Positions 53,108 to 62,909 of a DNA stretch of 64,000 bases are shown in pieces. This DNA comes from Hexactinellida sp. DTS-2022 (Eukaryota; Porifera; Hexactinellida). Each line of letters opens with the position of its first letter. Positions within the stretch are counted from its first letter, which is position 1. The notes beneath the pieces were generated by a model. That model worked only from the letters and a program-made list of their open reading frames with translations. It did no database searches and had not been told where the DNA came from. The position numbers and the translations under genes were made by a program. The stretch spans positions 620,001 through 684,000 of the forward strand of contig JAPNXP010000007.1 of assembly GCA_028753945.1 (NCBI GenBank), read 5' to 3'.

Positions 53108-53371
53108 ATACCGTATTGCTTCAAATAAGCGCCGAGTCAAGAAAAATGACATTTTTGCATTAAAAAATTATTACCCATTAGTTGATAACTGGAGTGTAAT
53201 TACATTGATTTTGGCAACTTCGGTATGTTTATTCGAAGCAATACGGTATATCTCGCTATTGTCAATGCCTTTTCAATAGTAATAAAACCCTTGCTTCGCA
53301 AAAGTGAATTTTAGTAAAAAAAGCCTGCCAGTTCCTGAAATTACATTAGAAAGGTGTTGGCCGATAAATAA
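53108..53371. mobile_element. M13 element followed by an M6 fragment
   Basis: M13: ATACCGTATTGCTTCAAATA to CGAAGCAATACGGTAT (53248). M6: CAATGCCTTTTCAATAGTAA to AAAGGTGTTGGCCGATAAAT (53371). The second ends 85 bp before the HCF start codon. Confidence 0.7.
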
Positions 53372-53455
53372 TTAATTCCTTATTTACTACATCCTAAAGT
53401 TCATCCTATCCATTGCGATTATATCATTACACAGAACTAACTAGTATAGTAACTA

Positions 53456-56400
53456 ATGTCTGATCAGAGCACTGATCTAATGGTGCTCCCAGAGGGAATA
53501 GGACAGGACAGTCCGGACAACAAAAGCAGAGAAGAGGGGAAGGAAGGAGACTCGGCTGCTAACACAGATGCGCAACCAATGGATGATTCTGTTCACACGC
53601 CACAGAGCAAGTTTGTTATACAACTAATGCATAATATACTATGTATAGTAGCAATAGCAATAGCAATAGCTTACCTTAGCTAGCTTAGCGAATAATTTAT
53701 AAAAATATCAAAATATTAGCGCATGTATTTACTATAATATGTAACTTTTATTTAATAATAGATAGTTTTATGCCATCTTTGCAGATTTTTATTATGCATT
53801 TTTATGCCTGTTAAGGCGAGTTCCTATCTCACATATCACTAGGTGTCACAACAAATATAAAATAATCCTTAAATATAAGCCAATATTGTTGCGGCCGCCT
53901 TATACTAGAACAAATAAGTCCAACAAACATTGTTAATGTCACATAAAATTAGTTACATATTTATAATCCCCGCCGTCCCAATTTTCTCGACAAAGGTGGA
54001 TGATAAACAAGTACAGTCGACTCCGCTTAATAGAGCCACTGGTTAATAGATTTCTCCGCTTAATCGGGTCAAAATTTCACAGGATTTATCGAACGGAATG
54101 ACAGTTTGGCTTAAAATCTTTTCGGTTAATAGATTTCTCCGCTTAATTAATCGGGTCAAAGTAACCTGAGGTGACTCTATTAAGCGGAGTCGACTGTACC
54201 ATATTTATGTGGCCTTACTATACTATTATTAACAGAGAGGATACGACAGCCCCTGGGGAAGTGGGAACAGAATCTCCCAAGCGAGAGAGGCGAGAAACCG
54301 GAGACTCAGAGGAGGCAATGCAGCTAGCAGAGCCTGTCTCCTCCAAGGACAGCCCAGCTGAGAGAACAGCTGATCCCACTCCCGCGGTTAATACAGGAAC
54401 CTCTCAACAGATTCCTACTGTAAACGGGATTAACTGGAAACAGGTAGAACCAACAATACACAGATATACCATGGTATTAAAGTGTGCCCAAGGCTGCCGA
54501 AAGGACTGGCGGGCCTCATGAAATTTATCCCAATCCCCCTCGAACTTGGTTTGCCAGTTTACCATAGTTGGTATATACTCTCTTACGGGCCTTAGTGCTA
54601 GGAGCGTCGATTTTAAAAAAATATTGGTTGTGAGAGCCGGAGAGGCAGATGTTTAACTGGGTACTTAATACTACAAGTCAGGATCTTTTATTTTGAACAT
54701 TCAAAGAGACCAAAATTGTGTTCTAATAGAGAGACTTATAGTAAGTAAACTCAATTTAAATACCATTGGTTTAACGTTTAACCTTCTACATTACATTTGT
54801 ATGAACTCCAAAGTAACAAAACCGGTGTGTCTAGGTCCCGTCCACAACAGGTCCCATCCCCCGACCCAGACACGGCCACAGAGCTGTGACTATAAAGGAA
54901 CTCATAATTATATTCGGCGGAGGCAACGAAGGCATTATAGACGAGCTTAACGTCTTAAACACAGGCACAAATCAATGGTTTGCTCCGGCCACTCGAGGGG
55001 AGGTGCCGGCTGGCTGTGCGGCGTTTGGGTTTATTAGCGACGGAGTGAGACTGCTTATATTCGGAGGCATGCTTGAGTACGGACGGTACTCTAGCGACCT
55101 GTACGAGCTGCTGGCCAGCAGGTGGGAGTGGAGGAGACTCACGCCTATGGGTTCGTATGTATGTACAGTAGAACCAGAGTTATAGTAGTTCGTATGTATG
55201 TACAGTAGAACCAGAGTTATAGTAGTTCGTATAGAACCAGAGTTATAGTAGTTCGTATGTATGTACAGTAGAACCTCGTTAGTACGACACAGTTAACTCC
55301 CGTTATAGTAGTTCGTATACGTATACAGTAGAATATCGTTAGTACGAACACCAGGGGACTGTCAATATGGGTTCGCCTTATTGGAATTCGTATTAACCAA
55401 TATCGAAAGGCTTTGAAGGGGACTAGATTATGTTCGTACTAACCGGAAATTCGTATTAACTGTGTACGTACTAACGAGGTTCTACTGCAGTTAATTCATT
55501 TCCCCTTAGGAGCTACCCCCTGCCCCAGACTGGGCCACACCTTCATAATGGTAGACCAGAAAGCTATCGTGTTCGGGGGTCTCTCAAACGAAGCGGAAGA
55601 TCCGAAGTCAACAAACATTCCTAAGTACCTTAACGATCTCTTCTACATCGAAGTGAAGGAAGGAACCACTCTAAGTTGGACAGCTCCTCAAATAACAGGT
55701 TTGTTTTATGCTATTTATGTTATTTATATTTATTTAACAGGGATGGAAAATTAATGATTCATTTGATTTTTCGAGAAATTTAAACATTGACTTGATGAGA
55801 ATAATTTATATAAAGTATTATAAACTATTGAATTGCTATTGGATTAGTAAATATACTTTGTAATACAGTAGTAGAACCTCGTTAGTACGAACACCAGGGG
55901 ACCATCAAAATGCCTTCGCCTTATCCGGAATCCGTATTAAAGAGTTTCTACTGTATTACTTTGGAAAAAATTGAAATATATTTGACCTTTCAAATAGTAA
56001 AATCAACTTTAAATCAATTGATTTTGATTTTATTTAAAAAGTAATTATATTCCAGGTGCCCCCCCTACTCCCAGGGAATCCCATACTTCCAATGCTTACT
56101 CGGGAAAGAAAGGCGAGGAAAAGAAAATGATTGTGTACGGCGGAATGAATGGGAAGAGATTAGGGGACTGTTTCATGCTGGATATTTCAAACTGGACTTG
56201 GACTCAATTGGTGTTCAAAGGAGTTACACCTTTCCCTAGAAGTCTACATACCACGTCGCTTATTGGTTGCTATATGTACGTGTTTGGTGGTTGGTGTCCT
56301 AAAAAGGGTTTTGAAGAAGAACTACCAAAAGATGTGTCAAAAATGGAATCAATTTGGGAGTGTACGAATACAATTTCGCGTTTAGATCTAGATACAATGA

Positions 56401-57332
56401 CTTGGGAGAAAGTAGTTTGTAACCAAGACGGTTTATCTCCGCTCCCTAAGCCGCGAGCTGGCCATTGCGCGGCAGTTGTAGACACGCGAGTTTACATTTG
56501 GAGCGGAAGAGACGGATTCAATCGGGGCTGGGACGAACAACAAGTTTGCTGTGATGACTTATGGTATTTAGAAACTGATATACCACCGCCTCCCTCCCGT
56601 GTCCAGCTAGTCAGAGCTGGTACGAACACACTTGAAGTTTCATGGGGGTACGTTTCATCAGCTGATGAGTATCTGCTACAAATACAACTCTATCAGGTTA
56701 AGAAGACATCTGAAACACCCACAATAGAAGGACAACCTAACCCGATTGAATGGTATAACGTAGATCAAGTTAAGAAGACCTCAATGTCTGTGTCGAAATA
56801 TAAAGTACAAACCTCGGATGAAACTAAGTTTAATTCGATAGAATTACAAGTCGGCACCGCGTATAAGTTTAGAGTGGCAGCTATTAATTCCTGTGGTAGG
56901 GGACCTTTCAGTGAAATGACAGCTTTCAAAACTTGTTTGCCAGGTTTTCCAGGCGCCCCAAGTACCATTCGTATCACCAAGGTTACCGAAGGGGCTCAGT
57001 TAAGTTGGGAACCGCCCGCTAATTCTACTGGGGACATATTAGAGTATACAGTGTATTTAGCGGTCAAGCCATCTAGTGTGAGTCAACAAACTAATCAACT
57101 CACGTTTGCCCGTGTGTATGTAGGTGCTAGGGCGATGTGTGTTGTGAGTCAGGGTAATCTCGTTAATGCACATGTGGACACGAGTAGTAAACCCGCGATT
57201 TTATTCCGCATTGCCGCGAAAAATGAGAAGGGATATGGACCGGCTACACAAGTACGCTGGTTGCAAGAAAACGCACCAAAAAGGCCCTCAACTAATCAGG
57301 GAGAAGAAGCGAAAAAACCAAAAAATAATTAG
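53456..57332 (+). CDS. HCFC2: Host cell factor-type Kelch/FN3 protein, five exons
   Basis: Exons: 53456-53610, 54236-54443, 54835-55150, 55510-55698 and 56056-57332, phases matching; 714 residues. The first 120 residues are an acidic, low-complexity extension not expected in HCF proteins. The Kelch propeller (about 127-465) is highly conserved ([45 protein letters not shown]). Two FN3 domains follow (about 466-690). There is no HCF-1 repeat or large central region, so length and layout match HCF-2 (about 790 in human) more than HCF-1. A single ancestral HCF is equally possible, so the symbol is tentative. By family it is a nuclear co-regulator linking transcription factors to chromatin-modifying complexes. 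The stop follows a lysine-rich tail. Confidence 0.88.
54014..54197 (+). mobile_element. M2 MITE
   Basis: CAGTCGACTCCGCTTAATAG to CTATTAAGCGGAGTCGACTG, with TA on both sides. In HCF intron 1, 38 bp before exon 2. An M5 fragment is at about 54676-54760 in intron 2. Confidence 0.75.
55151..55490 (+). repeat. Tandem repeat starting at the exon 3 donor, then M1
   Basis: GTTCGTATGTATGTACAGTA and GAACCAGAGTTATAGTA repeat three to four times from the first intronic base. Each unit contains an M1-like end. A complete M1 (CAGTAGAATATCGTTAGTAC) follows from about 55324 to 55488 (CTAACGAGGTTCTACTG). HCF intron 3. Confidence 0.75.
55866..55955 (+). mobile_element. M1 MITE, internally deleted
   Basis: CAGTAGTAGAACCTCGTTAG to GTTTCTACTG, only about 90 bp. 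HCF intron 4. Confidence 0.65.
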
Positions 57333-57548
57333 ATTTTCTATCTTTCCTCATCTCTTCAGGAATTCAATTTTAATACACTTCTATTCAACGAGTTTATTAG
57401 TTAGATTGGTTATAGTGACTAACTGTATTTGGTATGTGCATGTGCATGCAAATATACAATTACAGCGATTATTTTGTTCTATCTTAGTCTCTATCTTATT
57501 ATCGGTAAATTATTTTCTAAATAAGAACACAAATAGTAACAGTATATA

Positions 57549-57668
57549 GTAGACTCGCTTAATACGAACATTAGGTGACAGTAGAAATTTGTTCGTATTA
57601 TCTGGAATTCGTATAAATCGGAGTCACATGCATGCATTTGCATAGGCTAGGGGAATTTAACTATTCCT
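57549..57668 (+). mobile_element. M1b MITE, left part
   Basis: AGTAGACTCGCTTAATACGA, then ACATGCATGCATTTGCATAG. The right end is missing. Between HCF and PSMB2. Confidence 0.6.
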
Positions 57669-57971
57669 ATTAGATATTTGTAACATTAATTTGAAGAATA
57701 ATTATACTAACATTAGCCCTCTTTATTTACTTTCTATGGTGATTTTCGATTTTAATATTATAGATTTATATGGGATTTGAATAATTAGGGACTTTGAATA
57801 TATTAAATTACACTGGTGTTCGCCTATTAACAAGGAAATTTTGAGCACATTTTGACTTACTACTAAACAAACACCCAAATATAATTCAAATAATCGAGGA
57901 ATAATTCTAATAATTAACACAACAACAACAACACCAGGAAATAATGTTATCCAACTACTGCATCTATATTT

Positions 57972-60900
57972 CTATTTCTCCATAACAGTAATGCTGTCAG
58001 GCGGAACCCCTATGTCCTTCACGACAACATCCTTAGTCTCTACGACACTCGTCTGTATTCCGTCCTTAGTTATGAGATGCAGGTTGAAGCTGGCTAAGTT
58101 TAGCACCAATCTCTTGTTTATCTCCCTAATGCACTGGTGTAGCTGTTCTGTGGTCCGCTCCGAGCTCTGATCAACCGAGTGACACCTGTCGAGTGTGCTT
58201 AGCGAGAAATAGGAGCCGTAGCCGTGAGCACCAAAGGGAACCTAATAACAGTAATAATATACGTGTTACGGAAGATGTTGGCGATTGGAAGATGTTGGCT
58301 AAACGCCAACATCTTCCGCGGAAGATTTTGGCTCGGTTAATTTGTATGGCTTTTCTTCAGCACTAATGAGGTTTCAGTTAACCACAGCACTTATCAGGTT
58401 TCCAGTTATGTGACATTGATAAGGTTTCTGGTAACATTTGCAGTAATAAGGCTTCCACAAATAAGATTTTGTAAACCTCAACATCTTCCGTATTGGAAGA
58501 TATTGGCTCGGGAATTACAAATATAATTATGATCTGAAATATAGATAATATGTAAATACTAGAAGTAAACATGAATATAAAGTGAACTCTCGTTATAACG
58601 AAGTGCTTAAGAACTGTAAATTCCTTCGTTATATCCGGATATAACGAAGGGATTTACAGTAATTATATATGTAATTCAAGAGCCAACATCTTCCAATACG
58701 GAAGATGTTGGCGTTTACAAAATCTTATTTGTGGAAGCCTTATTACTGCAAATGTTACCAGAAACCTTATCAATGCTACATAACTGGAAACCTGATAAGT
58801 GCTGCGGTTAACTGAAATCTCATTAGTGCTGAAGAAAAGCCATACAAATTAACCGAGCCAACATCTTCCATAACATATATAACAGACATGTCCATAACAG
58901 ACATGTCTATAACAGACATGTTTATACAGACATGTCTATAACAGACATGTCCATAACAGACATGTCTATAGCAGACATGTCCATAACAGACAATAACTTA
59001 TACAGTGGATGCCGGTAATAAGCACATCGTCGGGAACTGCACTTAATTAATGTGCTTATAACCAGCATGTTCTTATAACCGACATAAATTATACAGGGTA
59101 TATGGCAACCGTTTTCCAACATAGTGTTCGTATATCCGATATGTTCTTATAACCGGTGTGCTTATATCCGACATCTAGTGTATAATAACAAGTAAAGCTG
59201 GAATGTTTACTGAAATATTTTAACAACAAGACAACAAATCTAAAACATTAAATAAAGGCCTAGTAGGAAAGTATATTCCTGTTAACTTGGTTATTCACAC
59301 TCTTATATTTATAACAATCAAACTCTTGTGTTGTTCTGTTTGATTTCAAACCCAATCGACTGTAAATGAACACAAATGTAGATATCTATTAACAGTGCTA
59401 CTACCCTCCATCTTTATATAACGAACTTCCATCACTTCATCAATCTTTATTTCTTGATCAGATTTTCCAGTTTTCCCAACAGCCAAACTAACCCAATTAA
59501 TTCCGTCAGAAGAAATAGAAAGGTTGTACGTGTAGATACTTGCATCTTGATCCCATAATCGAAACAGGATTAAATTTATTTTCATTTTTTCCTTTAAGTC
59601 AAAGTGTACCCAATTTCCAGCGGCTATAATACAGTATCTATCTCCAGTTGGAGACTTCATCGGATTAGGAGTTTGACAAATCAAAGTATTGCCTATCATC
59701 GCGGCATTATAAATGGCATACTTTAGCTTTGCTTGCATTTCTATTCTCTCCTCAAATTGTCCCTTCAGGGCATTCAGTCCATCATTTGTAGTTGAGAGCT
59801 CATTCTGTAAAATCCCAACTTTCTCAAAGAACAGGGAAGTTAGATAATCTTCACTAGTATGCAAATGTGTTTGGATTAATCGGAAAGATGGGAACTGAAT
59901 TGAGAGTCTATTGCTATAATCTTCTACTGGTGTAATTACAGGGTTTTCATTAAGAATGCGACAAAAGGCATTGAATAGCTAGTATTTAACATAAACTTTA
60001 GCGGAGTATATACGGTAATCAGTTGCATTTTGGGAAACTGATATTTTGAAATACCCTTCGTATCCGTCTAGGATTGCAGTAATGGTGTACGAGTCAACAG
60101 AGCTGGAAAATAGCTCTGTTAGAGAAGCCTTATGAGTGCTATGACATGGCATTAGGCAGGAGGGATAGTTGTCTATGGATTCTGTAACACTAATCAGTGT
60201 CATAAGTAGCAATGCAAATATAAATATAATCCTCATAGCTGGAAATGTTTGTGAATATATTTTTCAGTTTTTAATGGAATATACAATTTCAAAATACATA
60301 CTCTCTTATAGTCTCATATTTCTTACCATTTATTTACAGTGGTCTTATTAACTATGCATAGTATGATTAGTATCATGTTATACTGGGTTAAATGAAGGTA
60401 CTATTAAAAGGGATATAAAATTTTAAACTTTAAGAAAGTTTAAAACACAAATAATGGCCTAAAAGCCTTTATTAGGGTCACTTTGCTCCGAGGCTCAAAT
60501 TTCTACTAATTATAGCTTAGTTTGTATAAGCTTTTATGGACCGTCTACATAATATAACAAAGTTATATGAGAGCTATGTAAATACAATGAATAGTAACAC
60601 CATATCAATAGTAATATTAACCATGTATAACAACAAACCTTCACTTTAGTCCCGAGATAGTCCAGATAGTACAACTCACTGCTACCACACTCGTTAACCC
60701 CTCCCACCAATACATTAACTATATACGGATGTCTGCTACGAATTGCCTTAGCCAAATGGTACCTAATAAAGTCCCCTATCTCAGCTACACTCAATCCATA
60801 CTCGTATTTCATACTATGCAGCTTGAACTGTTTGGTTAGGAATTCTCCGAAATGTGTGGTGTCACCAGGTTCCCCTACTACTACCATGGCACAGGTTGGG

Positions 60901-61016
60901 GTCAGCTGGTACATCTTGTTGACGTCATTCTTCATAAGGAGCACGCTACGCCCCCCGGTGCGGTCTGCCGCTAGAATTACGTGGTTCTTACCCGTAACGC
61001 CTATAAGGCACTCCAT
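57972..61016 (-). CDS. PSMB2: Proteasome subunit beta type-2 (beta-4 position), two exons
   Basis: Exon 1 is 60639-61016 and exon 2 is 57972-58241; they join in phase 0 for 215 residues (human 201). MECLIGVTGKNHVILAADRT, VVVGEPGDTTHFGEFLTKQF and YYLDYLG in exon 1, and VPFGAHGYGSYFSLSTLDR in exon 2, are diagnostic. As in other animals, it starts directly at the mature end, without the propeptide and catalytic Thr. It is a structural, non-cleaving subunit of the 20S core. The 2.4-kb intron carries a foldback element, tandem repeats, M3, and a gene on the same strand (59346-60236). The C-terminus is about 14 residues longer than in human. Confidence 0.92.
58319..58870. mobile_element. Large foldback element with M4 in its loop
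   Basis: Arms of about 190 bp (58319-58509 and 58681-58870) match with only about 5-8 differences by eye. They carry TAATTTGTATGGCTTTTCTT and CAGTAATAAGGCTTCCACAA on the left, and their complements on the right. GGAAGATGTTGGC and its inverse GCCAACATCTTCC occur at both ends and again at 58268-58318. An M4 MITE (58580-58660) lies in the loop. In the PSMB2 intron. Confidence 0.85.
58875..58994 (+). repeat. 16-17-bp tandem repeat
   Basis: Seven units of ATAACAGACATGTC(C/T), slightly variable. They lie between the foldback element and an M3 MITE (59003-59180, CAGTGGATGCCGGTAATAAG). Confidence 0.85.
59346..60236 (-). CDS. Secreted F5/8-type C domain protein with one in-frame TAG
   Basis: Inside the PSMB2 intron, same strand. 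From the ATG at 60236 the frame encodes a signal peptide (residues 1-20, MRIIFIFALLLMTLISVTES) and a small beta-rich segment with two Cys, then TAG at 59979-59981 (85 residues). The next codon is CTA. The same frame then continues open for 210 codons to TGA at 59346. That second part has a helical region (about 125-155) and an F5/8 C (discoidin-like) domain resembling the one in BTBD9 (WVHFDLKEKMKINLILFRLW, YNLSISSDGINWVSL, VRYIKMEG). The second part has no good ATG. It is read as either programmed stop readthrough or a nonsense mutation. The N-terminal segment is of unknown type. Confidence 0.6.
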
Positions 61017-61057
61017 TCTAACTACACTCTATTAATTCTATTATAATGGGTAGAATA

Positions 61058-61207
61058 AAGGTTGAAACCGAATACTGATATATTTGGTTGAACCGAATAT
61101 TATTTGCCGAATAGTTGATATTTGGTTGCCAACCTGATATCAGTATTAATATTCGGTAGGGCAACTATTCATGAATACTGATATTCGGTTCAAGCGGTTT
61201 CAACCTT
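61058..61207. repeat. Inverted repeat upstream of PSMB2
   Basis: AAGGTTGAAACCGAATACTG at the left pairs with ATACTGATATTCGGTTCAAG/CGGTTTCAACCTT at the right; internal copies of GATATTTGGTTG make secondary stems. It lies just upstream of the PSMB2 start. Confidence 0.65.
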
Positions 61208-61443
61208 GGTTTTTACAATTTTGTGAATTCTATATTAAGAATGGGTTGGTTGGTGTTGGCTGATCACCGAGCACGCACAACAAATGCTGACTCGTCACTT
61301 ATTATATTCTACTGAAACTTGAATATCTTTGAAACAAAGTGAGCTAAATGGAAACTTCCACCACTCTAAGGGTCGATGCCTTCTGGAACACCTTTCTGAA
61401 ATAATTTAACACCTTCATAGTGATGATGACATTGCAAAAAAAT

Positions 61444-61556
61444 CCAAAATTGCAGCCTATGCCGACTGCATGTTCCTTTGGAGGCACTATCAATAAACCA
61501 CCATCTAAATATAGTGCCACCAAAGGAACATGCGTCGGCACAGGCTGCAATTTTGG
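61444..61556. mobile_element. Palindromic element, copy 2 (M14)
   Basis: CCAAAATTGCAGCCTATGCC and GCATGTTCCTTTGGAGGCAC on the left pair with GTGCCACCAAAGGAACATGC and GGCACAGGCTGCAATTTTGG on the right. Nearly perfect stem with a loop of about 30 bp. Two copies of TTGGTTAGAACTTAGAATAA follow. Confidence 0.8.
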
Positions 61557-61603
61557 TTAGAACTTAGAATAAAGAAAACCTTGGTTAGAACTTAGAATAA
61601 AGG

Positions 61604-61865
61604 AATTATCAGGAGCGCGAGACGCTCCTTTGGAGCATGATTTTTGGAAAATTTGAATTTAGGAGCGCGAAAATTTGGAATCCTCTCCTATACGTAACAT
61701 TAATTTGTGATTTAGGCGTATTAAAACCATAGTTGCATTATACGTAACGTATAACGTATATATGGCCCATTATACGCTCCCCGAACGTATAACGTATAAT
61801 CGTATAATGCATCTATGATTAAAACTGGATCAGACCAGAATTAGGAGCAGATTTACAAATGGCTT
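61604..61865 (+). mobile_element. M11 hAT-like element carrying a nested MITE
   Basis: The body matches 11940-12095 (AGGAGCGCGAGACGCTCC, TTTTTGGAAAATTTGAATTT, GGATCAGACCAGAATTAGGA). It stops at TTACAAATGGCT, without the terminal GTATAATACACTG seen at 12088. At 61728-61817 it is interrupted by a 90-bp element. Confidence 0.7.
61720..61825 (+). mobile_element. 90-bp MITE with perfect 8-bp target duplication
   Basis: Element 61728-61817: CATAGTTGCATTATACG at the left and CGTATAATGCATCTATG at the right, with repeats of ACGTATAACGTATA inside. It is flanked by ATTAAAAC on both sides (61720-61727 and 61818-61825). Inserted into M11. Confidence 0.85.
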
Positions 61866-62476
61866 AGTGAGCTACTTGGTTCATTTGGAGACAATGAGTT
61901 ATCCCCTGAATGTTTGGATGGTCGCAACACCTTTTAAAACCGGATGCGATTAGTATACCGACTAGTTATACATCTTATATCGCACCGGTTTCAAGTGCGA
62001 AATTGTATAATTCGCTTGCAGCAAATGGTGATCCATTAAAACCACATGAAGCCCCTTATGAAACACCTTATGTTGTGTATCTACATAATGTGCATCTACC
62101 CTCCCCTTGTAAACAACTGTTTACTTTCAAACACTCAAACTGGGAAGGAGAATCTAATGAGAGATACGCACAGTTAAAATACAGTTTTTGTCAGAATTCT
62201 ACTAATTATAGATTTGCAGGGTATTTTTCAAGCTGTCTCTATAAAGACATTATAATAAGCATTCTCCCTATAACATATTCAACTGGTATGTTCAGTTGGT
62301 TCCCAATGTATTTCCCAATCAGACAGCCTCTATATATTGACAGAACTGAAATGCTAGCGGTTAACTTTTGGCGGCGAGTTGGTAAGAATAAGGTTTGGTA
62401 TGAATGGAGTGTATCTTCTCCAAGGGCTAGTGGTGTTCATAACTCAGGTGGAAAGTGTTATTATATTGGACTGTAG
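61866..62476 (+). pseudogene. PRMT5: PRMT5 C-terminal remnant, 5'-truncated and frameshifted
   Basis: Reading from 61866 gives [19 protein letters not shown], the double-Glu catalytic loop of arginine methyltransferase 5. At about 61920-61922 one base is missing and the frame shifts. The rest, including SYTSYIAPVSSAKLYNSLAA, TPYVVYLHNVHLPSP, FAGYFSSCLYKDIIISILP and FWRRVGKNKVWYEW, runs to the natural end (YYIGL). This covers only about the last 200 residues. The SAM-binding and TIM-barrel parts are absent from the window upstream, where PSMB2 lies on the other strand. The 5' border coincides with a truncated M11 element. No poly-A tract follows, so retroposition is not supported. A single-base assembly error is possible for the frameshift but not for the truncation. 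Confidence 0.8.
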
Positions 62477-62633
62477 ATTTATTATGCGTTAGTTTGTTAG
62501 GAATAGAATTAATTGGATACGTAGATTCATATTTTCACACGTATTTTAAGTGATTTTAGAGAACGTATAACAATGAAATACTATCATAATGTTATCCTAT
62601 TGGAGAATTCTATTTTAATGCCTATTTTATACT

Positions 62634-62793
62634 GTGGTGATCGGTTATTAGGAACACCAAGGGACCTTCGAAATTCGTTCGTATTAACCGGAATCACTTG
62701 CATACATTTGTATATATGCTAGGGGAATTAAACCTTGTACTCCTTAACTGATATTTCCCTTATCCGTGTTCCTATTAACAAGAGTCTACTGTT
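62634..62793 (+). mobile_element. M1b MITE
   Basis: GATCGGTTATTAGGAACACC (left end degenerate) to TATTAACAAGAGTCTACTG, with internal TTGCATACATTTGTATATAT. Between PRMT5 and the NHL gene. Confidence 0.65.
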
Positions 62794-62909
62794 AAAAGTG
62801 TATGTACGTACTCTCAGTATAATACCACTTGTTAAAACAATTTTAAATGTTTATGTTTAATAATAACATTATAGCAACAACAACAAATTATGAATTAAAG
62901 ACAAGCAAA

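Noticed and set aside
58875-58994. Regular 16-17-bp repeats resembling a CRISPR array
   Set aside because: The units are directly tandem, with no unique spacers, in a eukaryotic intron.
61910-62476. 188-codon ORF with an ATG as an independent small gene
   Set aside because: The ATG is out of frame with the upstream PRMT5 sequence and arises only from the frameshift; the domain is a fragment of a larger enzyme.
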